Part shown: in pieces, positions 24,792 through 36,783 of the stretch
Numbering within the stretch: the first letter of the stretch is position 1
Layout: each line of letters opens with the position of its first letter
Program-made: the position numbers and the translations under genes
The notes under the pieces: model-generated
What the model was told of the DNA's origin: nothing
What the model saw: only the letters and a program-made list of their open reading frames with translations
Database searches by the model: none
Assembly: GCA_033239525.1 (NCBI GenBank)
Contig: BSYO01000011.1
Coordinates: 7,655,973 to 7,719,972, forward strand
Length of the DNA stretch: 64,000 nucleotides
Source of the DNA: Nepenthes gracilis
Lineage: Eukaryota; Streptophyta; Magnoliopsida; Caryophyllales; Nepenthaceae
Reading direction: 5' to 3'

Positions 24792-25605
24792 GGTATGGGG
24801 GGTTAGTGATGGAGATGCTTGAAGTGGGCCGACCCAAAAAGGCGATCAGCCCAAAGGAAGTGCGGCCCGTTGGCTCAGAAGACAGTCAATAGCTCAGTTG
24901 ACCAAAGATGATCCGCAGACGGCCAAATGCGACCTAAATCGGATACGACCCACGATCCCATTCCCACGCACGAGAAATTACCCATCTTAACTAGTTGGAA
25001 TTCAAAATATTTTCTTAGATCACAATCTTCCCTAGAAAGGAAGTCTCCAATTCAACGTATTTCTCACAATGGAAACCCTAACATTTATCACATGCAGCAC
25101 CTCCACAAGGAAGGAAGGGATCCCTCTGATCGATCGTGGTTGCCCTAAATAGCACCAGCATCCTCTCGCCGAATGGAAAAAATCTTCCCCAAGCAAGGTG
25201 AGGAGGTTTCATGGTTATAAAAGGCTTTCGAGACAGATTCCAGGGGTAAGCCTTGTTTAGTACTCAAACTGACACAAGAGATCCCACTCTCGAACGAATC
25301 CACAAGCACCGTTCTCTCTTCCCACTATTTACTCTCTGTCAACCCAGTGTCTTCCAAAAGCTACTATCCACGGGTGCACCACCACCAAAAGTCGCTCTTT
25401 ACAGGCGTACCACTACCAAAAATCGCTCCACGTTGAGCACTGTCTCTGAGTCAGACTCATAAGTCCCCTTCCTCGCATCATTCCCAGTAGATTCAATCTT
25501 TGAATTCTTCATTTCGGAAGAAGTATAACTGATTTGAGTGTTAGAAGATAAATTGGAGAACGAATCCCATCGTTTTCTTCTAATTGTCTTTTATTGTGTT
25601 GTGCA
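24792..25605 (+). mobile_element. Polypurine tract and LTR of a Transposase_28-type retroelement (copy 1)
   Basis: TGGTATGGGGGGTTAG (24,791-24,806) is a polypurine-type tract directly before TGATGG at 24,807, taken as the LTR start; the right end at ..TTGTGCA (25,605) is approximate. 25,358-25,440 holds three units of the about 30-bp repeat (AAGTCGCTCTTTACAGGCGT type) shared with 61.55-61.90 kb. The second copy at 60,961-60,976 has the same arrangement (ATATGGGGGGCTAT, then TGATGG). Confidence 0.6.
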
Positions 25606-25701
25606 TGATCCTAGCCAAGGAGTACGAAAATCGGGTTCCATATTCGTTTGAACCCGAGACCTAGTTGTATCTGAATTCGTCGACAATTTGGATTCGGGAT
25701 G

Positions 25702-25702
<1 letters not shown>

Positions 25703-25733
<31 letters not shown>
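25703..25733. repeat. (ATT)n microsatellite
   Basis: About ten perfect ATT units next to GATTCGGGATGC, a context that recurs inverted beside the array at 19,087. Confidence 0.9.
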
Positions 25734-25737
<4 letters not shown>

Positions 25738-25874
25738 TGTCTTTAAATTCTCAAATATGTAATCATGCCACCGTTTTTCTACTCAGACGGTGTTTATAAC
25801 TTAAAATTAAATTTCTGATCCGAAAAACCACAGTAATAAGAGAGAGAAATATTACTAAATAGATTATGTGAGGG

Positions 25875-26090
25875 CACCCCGCTCTAGAGAATAGGGGTGC
25901 AGCGCCGTACGATGCGAGTACAACGTTGTATGGGTATTATCGGATTTCCATCCAACGGCCCTCATGTTTTTGTTATTAAAAAAATTAAAAATATGTATTT
26001 TTTTACTGTTAGGATTAACAATGGACGTTAAATTCAAATCTAATGGATATCATACGACACCACAGCTCCCATTGTATGCCCCTCTCAGAT
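25875..26090. mobile_element. Possible MITE: imperfect inverted repeat around an AT-rich core
   Basis: GGGGTGCAGCGCCGTACGATG at the left pairs, with many transitions, with the reverse complement of CATACGACACCACAGCTCCC at the right. An inner pair GGATTTCCATCCAACGG / AGATTTGAATTTAACG also matches. The loop is an A/T run at 25,975-26,010. Length about 215 bp. No target duplication was confirmed. Confidence 0.4.
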
Positions 26091-26699
26091 GCTAAAGTTA
26101 GTGCTGGGAGATACGTAGGAAAGAAGGGAGTGGTAGAACAGGACCTTTAGTTGTGATCGATCTAAGTTTGAGGAGATTGACCGGCATGATGAGGTGCGTA
26201 GCCAATGGAGGGAGTCAGCAGGGTTGAAACCACATTTAATTTATATAGTTTAATTTTTCTTAATTCTATATAATTTTAGAGGTCAGTATAATTTTTCACA
26301 TTAATTTAAATACCAAACGTATTACCAAAGTCATTTTTTAAAATATATGCCACGATCAAGAGGCCGTGCAATAAGGCTAATCAAGATTGAATTTGGGCCG
26401 AATATATCATAAAATTTATGTGAAAATTCTGTGTTCATTTATAATTCAAATGGGACTGATTTGAGATGGTGCAATAATATTCTTTATTTTAAAATATTTT
26501 TATTTGAAAGTATATTTATATAAAAAAAAATATCTAAAATATAAATTATTTTAAAAATTATTAAATTTATATTAAAATATTACATAAGTAAAAAGTTAAT
26601 AATTATGCGACAATATAATTTATTAAGATAAAATTTTTAAAATTTGTCATATATTTGATATAAAAAAATATAGATACAAAAAAACCGGGCATGAACTTA
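26091..26699. other. AT-rich spacer
   Basis: Nothing coding is seen; composition is strongly AT from 26,450. Confidence 0.4.
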
Positions 26700-27400
26700 A
26701 GTCTTGTTGATTAGGCCGATAGAGCGGCCCAATGTTGATTGGGTCGCCTGCGGCTGTCTCTTTAAAAACGGAAGCAGTAGACTTTTGTCGCGTTCGTGCC
26801 CAATTTCCTCGTGCGATATCTGCGGACGTAGATGGTGAGGAGAACGAGATCAGAATTTTGTACTTAAAAGTCGGGTCAATCGGTGTTCTTCGGACCAAGA
26901 TCATCGACGGCGAGGGAGGTCAGCTCGACCGAAATAAGGTTCAAAGTGAAAGCGAAAGTCTCCCCGTTATTTACCCATAAAACAAGAATCTGCCCGCTAA
27001 AAATAACATCAATCTGAAACGGTGTTTTATCTGCCGCTGATTTGGTTTTGGTGGTGGAGACTGACACTCGTGTAAGCAGCCTGCTGGCTGCAAGAGGCAA
27101 CAGAGTCCTGCTAGAGGATGTCAGGGTGGCCGCGTCGGCGTGGTCTTTGAATTCAGATGGTTGGATCGGTTTTCATTTGCGTGGATTAAGGGTTCCGATG
27201 ATATGGTTTCTATCGAGGAGGATGTGGGCTGAGGGTTCAATTGGAGCTTGTGGTGTTGGCGATGATGGATGAGGGATGGCGATTGCAGGAGGAGGTTGTT
27301 GGTGGCGGTTGAGCAGCAGTGGAAGCAGCGGCGCACTTTGGTTTGAGTGATAACAGACGGAGGGTAACCAAGCATACAGGTATATTTCCCTGCAAGCTTT
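26700..27400 (+). promoter_or_regulatory. Possible promoter/5' UTR exon region of the oxygenase-like gene
   Basis: This block is clearly more GC-rich than its surroundings, and 27,280-27,380 ends in CATACAGGTATATTT, a plausible splice donor. Plant housekeeping genes often have such a GC-rich first, non-coding exon several kb before the first coding exon. The open frames here (26,732, 27,042, and opposite-strand ones) do not resemble proteins I know. Assignment to the gene at 31,496 is inference from position only. Confidence 0.25.
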
Positions 27401-30400
27401 AGTTAGTGCAAGTCCACTGCTGAAAACTAAGATGACCAATGGATTTGTAAGAACTTGTCAAAATTAGAAGCTAGTTGGCAGCTTCTAATTCTAACCATTC
27501 TCAGGCTATGAAACTTAACAATTGCTGAAGAAAGATTGGAAAACAAATACAAATCTGAATATAGGTAATTGTGGAAACTTAATTTTACCGGAGTAATCAA
27601 TAGCCAAACAAACTGTAGTGCCTCTCTGCCTAGTTGGAAGACCCTGATTGTCTGTGCAGCAATTTTGCTTCAGGTTATGTTCATATTGCCACGTCAATGT
27701 CAGCATACTGAACCAACTTTAGTGGGTTCCTACAAGTTCTATGAATTCCGTGCATAATCTTTTGGAGTTTTTGGGAGGAGTCCACCCGATCAATATCATC
27801 GCTTTCCTGCGATCTTGATATGGTAAATCATGGTATTCAGAGTCAGAGCGACTTGGATAGTTTGTAATCATTATGTCCTCTTAAAGATCTGAATATCACC
27901 CATCTGAGTTTTGCCACTTATTGACTTTCAATATTTGTTTTGAAACGGAAATTTCATATTAGCATTTCTAGAAGTTTTTAACAATGCACTTAGGGCCTGA
28001 GCTTTAATTCATGTCCATGAGATGTGTTGGTATTATATAATGATACTAAATTGTGCTTTTCTTCAAGTTGAACATTATAATGTGGATCCATTATAGACTT
28101 TATGGTAGCTGCTAGTAAAAGGATCGTTGAGGTTCATATAAGTAAAAGAGTCCCATTGTTAAGGGATGGTGTTTGGTCATGAAAGTTGATTGTGGGTGTT
28201 GATGAAAAACTACCATTGGTTGCTCATCGGTAAAGAATGTGATGCTAGTGTCTCTGTTTGAGGAAATTCATATAAGAAGCGCAGTAGAAAGCAACCTGGA
28301 GGGACAAATGTTTGAGGAAATTTTCTTTGAACTTCCTCATATTGTATAATCATATAGATATTCCTTTTACCCTTTCTAATAATTGTAATATATCATTGTT
28401 ATAATTAAGAGAACATGAATTTGGTCTTTTTCTTAGTCACAAAAATAATTTTCCTTTAAGAACCTTTTTTTTTGTTAATCCTACAAGAACCTTTATGATA
28501 GATATAAATATTTAAGAGTGACACAAAATTGGTTCTACTTCTTTCACTCCCTTATGTTTTGTTTTGCTTTTTAATTTACATTACATATAGCATTGCAAGA
28601 TATTAGAAGGTACAGATCCTAATAGGAAGATGCCATTATTGATTTCTGCTTAAATGGCAGGTTACAAGTGAAAAGTTAATTTCTGCTTAAATTATTGATG
28701 GTTAACTCCCCTCTTGCATGAAAACCATTTTTTATTTTTTTTGTCATTTTTTGACATTTGAATTACATTTCAGAAAAAAACTGCAGTTATAAGGGCAAAA
28801 CTTAGAACTTTCAGGTGTCCATTCAAACTCTCTAACTTGTATGCCTTGTAACTTTGCTTTCTGTTAGCCAAGAGATGTGTTTACTGTTTTTTAAATTGCC
28901 AAAATTTTGCTTCCTTAATGTTTTGGTTCCTTTTGTCTTATCTTTGGTATTTTATATGTTCACTCTAAAAGGATAAAATTCTAATAGTTTATGTTTGATG
29001 AAATTTTATCAATTTGGTTTAATATGTTAGGTTATGCTGGTTATAAGCCATCCAAGTTCCTAGAGACACAAGTTATTAGAATCTCTTACAACTGGATCAT
29101 CATTTACAAGGGAACCAGTTGTATCCCCTGTTTGAACCCCCTTTCTTGAGTGGGTTTGGTCTAGTTTATAATCAATTGATGAAAAGCACTTTCCACGATG
29201 ACTTTTCCACATTCTGTTGTATCCTTTACAAACCTATTTACTTGCTGTTTGTGTCGATTTTTCATGTATTCACATATTGTTGGGTCGTCCATTTTCGGTG
29301 AATGCTGCAACATCTCAAACACATTTTTCATTGGCATTGGGTATTCTGCTTTAAATTTGTATAGGTTGGAATTCATTCTTTTTCTCTCATCAGATTCAAA
29401 GCTGTTCTTAGTTGTTGCTGACATAGTAGTGACTACACTCAAATCATCACTATTTGGGGTGTGTGAAGCTGATGAACTCATTATGCTAATGAGTGGTAGT
29501 TAGTTTGAAAAGGAGCAGTACGAGAATTCTATCAGTGTTATAGTTATTGAATTGGTCTCCATCAGATTATTATTTGGGGCTGTTTAATCGAGCAAAACGA
29601 GTAGCTTATGTCTGGTTAGCAGTGCTTCCAGCATATCTTTGATTATGAGGAATGAAGTTATTTTACAGGTTACATGTCAAAAAATATTATTAAATTTTCC
29701 ATTTTTGCTTTGGAAGTTGGTGGATCCATTCAACCCATCACAAGCTGTCCAAATTAAATCTAATTATTCTTAATTATTCTGGTCATTCTTGTCTTAATCC
29801 AAATTTCATCCTACTTAAACCTAGCATAATTAAATAAACTCAAAAACCCACCTTATGGCCACATCTTTGTTTCTTGTGCCCACTCCAGGCACAGCTGTCT
29901 CCTCTCCCTTTTTCATTCCTATCACTTCAACCTCCATGCAATTGTTCATCTTGCTGTTGGGATTGTGGTGACAAGATCTGCTTCCCTTTGCTATCATAGA
30001 GGCGAGGTTGGATTGCCTCTATGATTGCAAAAGTAGGCGATCGCATAGGCACGATGATGTATAAGGGTGAAAAATGGAAATCTTCATCATTAAGAATCAA
30101 TCAAAGTGGTGTATTTATTTATTTTAATTTGAATGGATTTAATTTATTTGTATTTTAGCCATGGTTTATTGGTATATTTTGATATTATTCTATTGTTATT
30201 TAGGATTTTGAGGTAGCAACATCTTTTACATATTTAAGCATGTCTTTTACTTAGCTAGAAATTTTTGTAATTATCTTCTAGAATTTGTGTTTGAGATAAT
30301 CTAGGAGATGAGGCTAGATTTTTATTTAAAATCTGCTGTAATGTGACATGAAATGACTATGAAATCATCTTCATGACTAGAATTAGGATAGATTGAGAAA

Positions 30401-31495
30401 GGAAAATCTGAATTTAGATATGAGAAGAGAGGAGTTTAGATGAGAACAAGACTAAATAAAGGTGAGAACTAGACAAAAGAGGAAATGGAGTGCCAAGGCA
30501 ACTCCTTTATTCTTATCATTTTTTCACACATTCCCATCTCCATGCAACCATACAGTATTTATAGGCTATTTGCTTGTAAACACTATACGACAAACTACTA
30601 TCAACCTTATACATTCTTTGATACATTGGCTATACCTCTAACTTATTGCTGGTTCTGCTCATCCTTTGGCCGAGATGTCTAATATATGTTATTCCATGTT
30701 ATTTTCTAGTAAATGGAATTTTGATTTGTTCCTGTTGTGTTCCTTATATGTTAGGATTTGTTCCTACATTGAACTGCAAAATCAAGTGTTGGGATAGATA
30801 GGGAGAAACGGAGGGGGAAGGGATGGGGAGGGAGGGAGGGAGTGGGGTGGTTGTATGTGGGGAGTGGAGGATAGAGGTAGAGATCAGCAGATAGGGTTTG
30901 GGTTTGTGATCAGTGTGGTGTAGCGGTGTTGAGATGAAATCAGGGTTTTTTTTTATTATTTTCTATTCTTTCAATTATTATTTTGAAGTTTTATAATTTT
31001 TAGTTGGTGTTCTCAGCGTATGTAGCCCTGCTTATGTGAGCCCTAATATTGAACCTCAATTAATGTTTGAAACGACACTTGTTTTGGCAAGGTGTATAGA
31101 TTTGCTAACTTTCATAAGCACATTTGTTGGATATCATTTGATATATAACTCATTATTTTGTTGACTAATCAACTAATAAATATATTAAAACATTTTAGTC
31201 CAAATTAAGATTATTTTATTATGACTTGGAGGTTACTTATTCAAAACACAAAAACAACCTTTTTGCAATGTAGCGATAAAGCTGCTACATGTGACCCTCC
31301 CCACAATCACCCTTGATGTAGGAATCTCGTGCACTGACTACTATTTTATTTCAGTCTAATTGAGTATTTATAACTTAACACTCTGTTGCTGATGGTGTGT
31401 TATATAATTGTCTAATTCCAGGTTTAATCTTTGCAGCCAACATAAATATTGTTGTCTGTTCATTCTACCTAGTTTTGGCATCTTTTTTTTGTTCC
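27401..31495. other. Upstream/intronic-type sequence before the oxygenase-like gene
   Basis: T-rich, intron-like sequence with no recognised protein. A minus-strand open frame at 29,161-29,481 (106 residues) is listed separately. 30,790-30,960 is G-rich (GGGAGGGAGGG). CTTTGCAG at about 31,431-31,438 could be the acceptor of a 5' UTR intron. Confidence 0.4.
29161..29481 (-). other. Unrecognised minus-strand open frame, 106 residues
   Basis: The frame starts MSSSASHTPN and is hydrophilic, with a Ser/Thr-rich first third followed by KNVFEMLQHSPKMDDPTICEY and KQQVNRFVKDT. The composition is more protein-like than most chance frames in this AT-rich DNA. I recognise no family, and a spurious frame or a decayed transposon gene are both possible. 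Confidence 0.2.
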
Positions 31496-34415
31496 ATGGC
31501 AGCAAATGGTCTTCCATCACTGGGTCGAGTGAAGATCACTGGTCTTATAGCATCTGAAGGCCTTCCTTCTGAGGCTTACAAATTAGCAGTATCAACTTTG
31601 TGTCAGTCACTGGCTCAATATTCTGCTGCCATCATTCAATTTCCAGCTGGTGATGGAGCTCTCTTGCGATCTGGTCTTGAATCCGCCCGCCTCTACTTCC
31701 ATCAGCGGCCGTCATATCCAGCTATGGATATGATTCATACCAGTGAAGCACAGGAGTGGTGCAAAACCTCTGGTTACTATGCAGATCCTCAACTGTGGCA
31801 AGAAACATATGATTTTAGACCAGGGATGACACCAACGGAACTTGTGAATGAAATAGAATTTCCTCCAGCTGGTTTGGCGGACATCTTTGCACTTCTTGGA
31901 AAAGCAGCTAGGGATGTACTGGATGCCATCAGCTTCAATTTGAACCTGCGTAGCTGCCCATTTACTGAAATTCTTGATAATGTACCCTTGAGAAATCAAG
32001 AAATATCATCGTCAGTCCTGTCTGTTAGTTGTCATGCTAGGCCCTCATTTCATGGGACACAACATCACAGTTTGACAAGTCAAGATGATGGACAAATGGC
32101 CATGTTTTCTGAGCATGTTCATGCAACTGATAAAAGTCTAATATCTATCGGAAAGTCTGATATGGCAGGTTTGCATATAAGAGACTTTCAGGGCCACTGG
32201 GTACTAGTGGATGGGGATATTGGTCCCCACGAAGCTGTAATTTATCCAGGATTGGCACTTTACCAGGCTACTGCAGGTTACATTAGCCCTGCAGTTCAAC
32301 GAATTGAGATTAGCAATCATCAAGGAAACATATGTGGGAGGTGTTCCCTGGCTTTCAAACTCATGCCAAAATCTATGACCAGTCTCAACTGTTCAGAGAT
32401 GAGAGCTGCTGGTCATGGAGTCGAAGCTCAGTTCCAGCTCCCAGTGCCAGTAGATGACTTCATGCAGAGGTCCCATTCCACTGATCAAGTCATCAACCGT
32501 CAGAGTGTACCAAGTTTTAGCTTCCCAACGGGCCAAGATGGTACTGTACCATTAAATTTTGTTCTGCTAAAATTTGTCTCAAGATGGTACTGTAGTAACT
32601 GTATTATTACCGGGCAGTGACTATGAAGTGTAGACTTTATGTGAATATTCTGTGAATATATTGCTTTCATGTGTGCATTTGCATCTTGATTTTTTTCATC
32701 TTGTTTTGCTTAGTGTAGAAATGATATATGAGTTTTTTTACCAACTTACTTCTAGAGTTTTCATTTTTGCTGGTACTTGGTGTCTTTTATCATCTGGGGT
32801 TAGAGCATGAGGAGTCTGAATGTTCCTTTTGAGCCTAGCAAAGTAAACTTCATTTTCATTTCTATATCTGTGGGGGTTTGGGGTCAATTTATCTGCACGC
32901 ATGCCGTTGACATAGTTATGGCTTTAAAATGGAGGTTAAGCAAGTGACGATAGGTCATCCTAGATCTGCTAGGAGTTATAAGTGTGAATTCCATGTTTTT
33001 CCTAAGTGATTGAATTTGGACTGAATTATTTTGGGTTAAGAGAAAAAACAGCTTCCTTCTATTTGATATAAAAATTTGTTCTCTACTTTAAAGTTTGATA
33101 TATTTATTTTCTTTTGTACATTGAACTGTTATTTTTGGATTCTTCTGTAATTTGCTGGTATGTCGAGTAGCCAATGAAGGCACCTTGAGGAATCCTTTGC
33201 CGACAACTTGACCAACCATGAGGGCCCCATATGCTTGTACATGATTTGCATTTCACGTCCATTAAAATATGAATTGAATATTTTCTTTATTTTTTTCCAA
33301 AACTTTTCAGTTAAATTTTTTCTAAATGTCTTTCCCTGTGGTGAAGTTTGTATCTTCACATTTATCTCTTATATGGGTCTCTGTGGATAGGAATTGCTTT
33401 AGAAAATGCTATAATCTTCTTCTCTATGTCGTGAGTGGTGTGTGGCATCCATGGTGACAATTTGTTATGCTGACAATTTTGTGATTTGAGAGCCAAAACT
33501 ATGCATTTGGATAAAAATCATCTGGCAGAAACTGTATTACAATGTTGTGTCTTGGTTAATGTTCTCTCAGTTGATCATATAAGAAGGTCATGCTTATATT
33601 TATAATACACTGACCTAATTGTCATACAAAAGTTGCTTCGTTTCTGTCATGAAAAGAATAAAGTAGAATATATTAATTGTCTGCATTCTGGGGCATTCAC
33701 GACATTATTGTCAAGTTGTGTAGTGATACTGATTTTAAGAATCCCTAGCCCAATTTTGTGGGCTTGGGCCAAACTTTAGATGCATGACCATGCCTGCTAA
33801 AACCATACACTTGGTATGCCCAGCTATGCAAGAGTAGAATCGAACTGACCATGGACCCCAACATAATGCCTCAACTTGCCTTTACCTATTGCACTTAATC
33901 TATGTGGGTTATGCAGTCATCCAGGTGGCCTTCAATTGGTTGGATAACATTATTGTGGCTTCAAAATTTCTGCTCTGAGGCTTGATATTTCTTAGTAAGA
34001 GGTTTTTAACAGCAGGTTCTTGGATCGATGAAATGCTGGTACAGGATCCTTGAAATCCATGATGAGAAGAAGGAAAAATAACTCAAAATGCAAACCACTA
34101 CCACCTTCCAAGAGGTTACGACTTGAGGCACAGAGAGTACTCAAAGAGAGAGTTCAGGACATTGCTGATAAGAAGGGTTTTAAACTGAGATTCTGCAACC
34201 TGAAGGAGTGCGAGAATCACATCCATTCACTTGACAGCCCATGTGCCAATATAAGAATGGAGATTGGATGGCCACCAGGGGTTCCATTTGTTCATCCTCA
34301 TGATCTTCCTAACAAGGCGAAGATTGGTTTTCTGGAAGCATATGAACCTGGTTGGAGTATTACACACGACATGGAATTGAGTCTCATAGAACCCGGACAG
34401 TCCAGACAACATTGA
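31496..34415 (+). CDS. Plant 2-oxoglutarate/Fe(II)-dependent oxygenase-like protein, two coding exons
   Basis: Exon 1 is 31,496-32,540 and exon 2 is 34,045-34,415; the GT..AG intron (GTACTG..TACAG, 1,504 bp) splits a Gly codon and the join keeps the frame, giving 471 residues. An N-terminal segment like DIOX_N (residues 1-110, with QYSAAIIQFP) is followed by a jelly-roll-like core at about 200-290 (GLHIRDFQGHWVLVDGDIG, then YQATAGYISPAVQR and GRCSLAFKL). The RxS 2-oxoglutarate-binding motif is R282-C-S284. The metal site is unusual: H209-A-T-D212 instead of HxD, and Gln268 where the distal His is expected. Exon 2 adds a basic, nuclear-signal-like tract (RRRKNNSK) and a Pro-rich conserved tail (GWPPGVPFVHP). 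I chose Met 31,496 because the 33 residues before it are hydrophobic and T-run encoded. Family assignment is from recognition of this uncharacterised plant protein type; activity is not established. Confidence 0.75.
32541..34044 (+). other. Intron of the oxygenase-like gene
   Basis: It starts GTACTG and ends GGTACAG, phase 1. Without splicing, the exon 1 frame runs only to a TGA at 32,618-32,620, after 26 unrelated residues. Confidence 0.75.
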
Positions 34416-35911
34416 GCTCATTGTAACTATATATACCCTTCCTCATCTTGCATCAACATCAGCAATCAGCATGCATTATTGCATACTTCAACATGACTCT
34501 AATATGTCTCTCTATCTTGCATACTTGCTGTATGTAAGAGAAATTGCTTTCTTTCTTTCTTTTTTTTTTTTTTTTCTGTAAATCTAGCTTAGAAAAAACA
34601 GGATGCTCCTTTAAATTCATCTTAGAGATCGCCTACAATAGGAATTGGAAGTTTATATTTGATGGTATGGAATTTGTTGTATGTAATCAATTCAAAATCT
34701 CCTAGAGTTTTCCTTCTTTTTCTTTTTTTTTTTCTAAAAAAAACAGGGGCTGGTGATCCCGGACCACAAAATACCACTTCATTCTTGGAGTCACATCTCA
34801 CTTGATTTTGTTGTGCTTTTACCGAAGTGAAGAAGAAAAGAAAATACGATAATGTAAGAAAGATTAAATACGCACCTTCTATGGCCTTATTTCATCCTTT
34901 CTCAGCTTCAAATGTGGCAAAGCATCTGTTTCTCCTAATGGGCTGAATGTTTTTTTCTCTGCATCTTCTCCAATGGGCTGCTTTATTGAAAGCCTGGAAT
35001 TGAATGACTAGCATTTTTCTTCACTCTGCTGAGTCATAAGTTGTCACACAACTATGGTATGAAAAAAGTAAATATGAAACTGTTTATTTATATGGTTTCT
35101 CTTGACTACCACACTTCAATTAGTATAGAAGTAAAACATAACTGGAGGGAATGTGATTAAAATTTATGTTCTTAGTGGATTTGCATGTAAATTGTGATTT
35201 GCTTATTGAAACCATACAAGATTAGTAAACTTGGAAGTAATTTGCTAGTCAATGAACAGAAAAATCATGCTTGGTTTGCACCATGATCACAAACTTTTAG
35301 GTAATATCAGCGATGCTCTTGTTCTTCAACCTTTTGACTGCTTTGAAAAGCACTTTCTCTAAGTAAAAAAAAAAAAAAAAGGTTGAAAAATGCATTCAGC
35401 TTCATCTGATGATTTGTACTGTTATTTATCCCCACTGTAGATTTCACCCACTGAAAAAAAAATTAGTATCCCTTCTCCTGTTTGCATTCTTATCTGCATT
35501 TACACCAGAAGAGCTGTAGTCCCTGCATTCAATTGGTACCATGATTTGCTGAAACATTTCATTTGTTATCATGAGATTTATACCATACTTCAGTGGATGT
35601 AGCCATTACAAATTGAAATCAGTACACACAAGCATGAAATATGAATCTCTCTCTCCAGTATTTCTTTTTTCAGGTCACTTACAAAATTCTTGGTTTTGTT
35701 GCATTTTAAGGAATTTCCTGTCTTAATTTTTATCGTGGGATACTCTTGCTCAGTTTGCAACTTCTGTTGGATTTGGATCTTTTTAATGGTTTGCTGACGG
35801 AGCTGGCATCATTGCTCTGTCTCTTCTCTTTGATATTGATGATATCACGCTGTTGGCCGAACCAGTGGCCATATATACGCTTTGTAAACACTGTCTTGTT
35901 TATCTCTGCAG
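34416..35911. other. 3' UTR and intergenic sequence
   Basis: T-rich runs (34,549-34,575) and an A-run (35,367-35,380) but no recognised gene. 35,740-35,830 has a weak coding look on the plus strand (AQFATSVGFGSF, stop, WFADGAGIIALSLLFDIDDI), possibly part of the relic described next. Confidence 0.35.
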
Positions 35912-36078
35912 GTTGGATATGCCGTCACTGTGAAAGTATACTCAAATGGTGGGTTAAATCTAGATCCAACAGAGAGAACTCGACCACAACACTTTGGATT
36001 GACATTAAGCTTTAGACTAGTATATCGGCTTAAATTCTCAAAAGATTGCGAAGGGCTTGCGATGCTGGGAGGTATGTA
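35912..36078 (+). pseudogene. Exon-like block of unknown gene
   Basis: After a good acceptor context (TTTATCTCTGCAG, ending at 35,911) the plus strand is open for about 50 residues: VGYAVTVKVYSNGGLNLDP, then TRPQHFGLTLSFRLVYRL, ending CEGLAMLGG at a donor-like GGTATGTAA. The alternating hydrophobic pattern suggests beta strands. I do not recognise the protein. It may be one exon of a gene otherwise lost here, or a chance frame. Confidence 0.3.
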
Positions 36079-36529
36079 AATGAAGGGAATGGATTTATTT
36101 TTGTTCTACCTGTACAGTATGACATTTCTTTGTCTTTCCCTCCTCCCCTTTCTTGCGTTATTCTACTCTTCCCGTGCTTGCTCTATGAGTTATCTTGACA
36201 CCCCCCCACCCCCTAAATTTTGTTTGAGGAAAGGCGGAAGGGAAGAACTACAAGATTCTGATTGCTGATTTTTAGAATGCTCTGTGTAGGTAATTTGTTT
36301 GTCAATAATTACCTTGAGTATTGTTATGCTTTAATGATAATCAACAGTGCTGAAGCCCATACTTTCCTGTTTCTAATTTTGTTCTGTTTGAACCTAAATA
36401 TTAAGATAAAAAAGGGAAAAAACATAGAAAACTTATTTTCTATCATTTGTTGGGATGTTAAAAGATTATATCGCTTCTCACTTTGAAAACTGGGAGTGGA
36501 TGAGGTTAGTTGAATGACTAGCTGACTTA

Positions 36530-36783
36530 AGATGGTGAGTTCACAAATCAATTCATCGACGATCTGAAAAGAATTTACAGTCGGACACTGACAACGGGAT
36601 GTAAGCATGAAGGATGAGGGTGGGGATGCATCCATCTACCATGCTTTGTCTACTCCAGAGCCCAACTGTCTTAGCTTTGATTCAAGAGTGGGGACAACTG
36701 ATGAGGTCTTTTTTGGGGAGGGGGTGGAGTTGCTCTCCCATGCATCATCCCCCTATGGATTTCAGGAGTTTAATCAGAAATGA
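36530..36783 (+). pseudogene. Coding-like relic, possible last exon of an unknown gene
   Basis: From 36,607 the plus strand is open for 58 residues: MKDEGGDASIYHALSTPEPN, then SFDSRVGTTDEVFFGEGVEL and a C-terminal YGFQEFNQK before TGA at 36,781-36,783. Composition (acidic, Ser-rich, few Phe/Ile runs) is unlike chance frames in this region. Just upstream another frame reads FIDDLKRIYSRTLTTGCKHEG, so a frameshift may have split one exon. Product unknown; it could also be a retrocopied fragment. Confidence 0.3.

Noticed and set aside
24076..25462. Small plus-strand frames (24,076; 24,384; 24,927; 25,253)
   Set aside because: They cover spacer and LTR sequence shared with the second element copy at 59.9-61.9 kb, where the frames are not preserved.
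27825..27850. TGGTATTCAGAGTCAGAGC resembling a copia primer-binding site
   Set aside because: An extra T breaks the tRNA match, and no LTR end or gag follows.
31397..31495. N-terminal 33-residue extension of the oxygenase-like frame, looking like a signal anchor
   Set aside because: It is encoded by T-rich, intron-like sequence with a run of T's, and the protein's recognisable N-terminus starts at Met 31,496.
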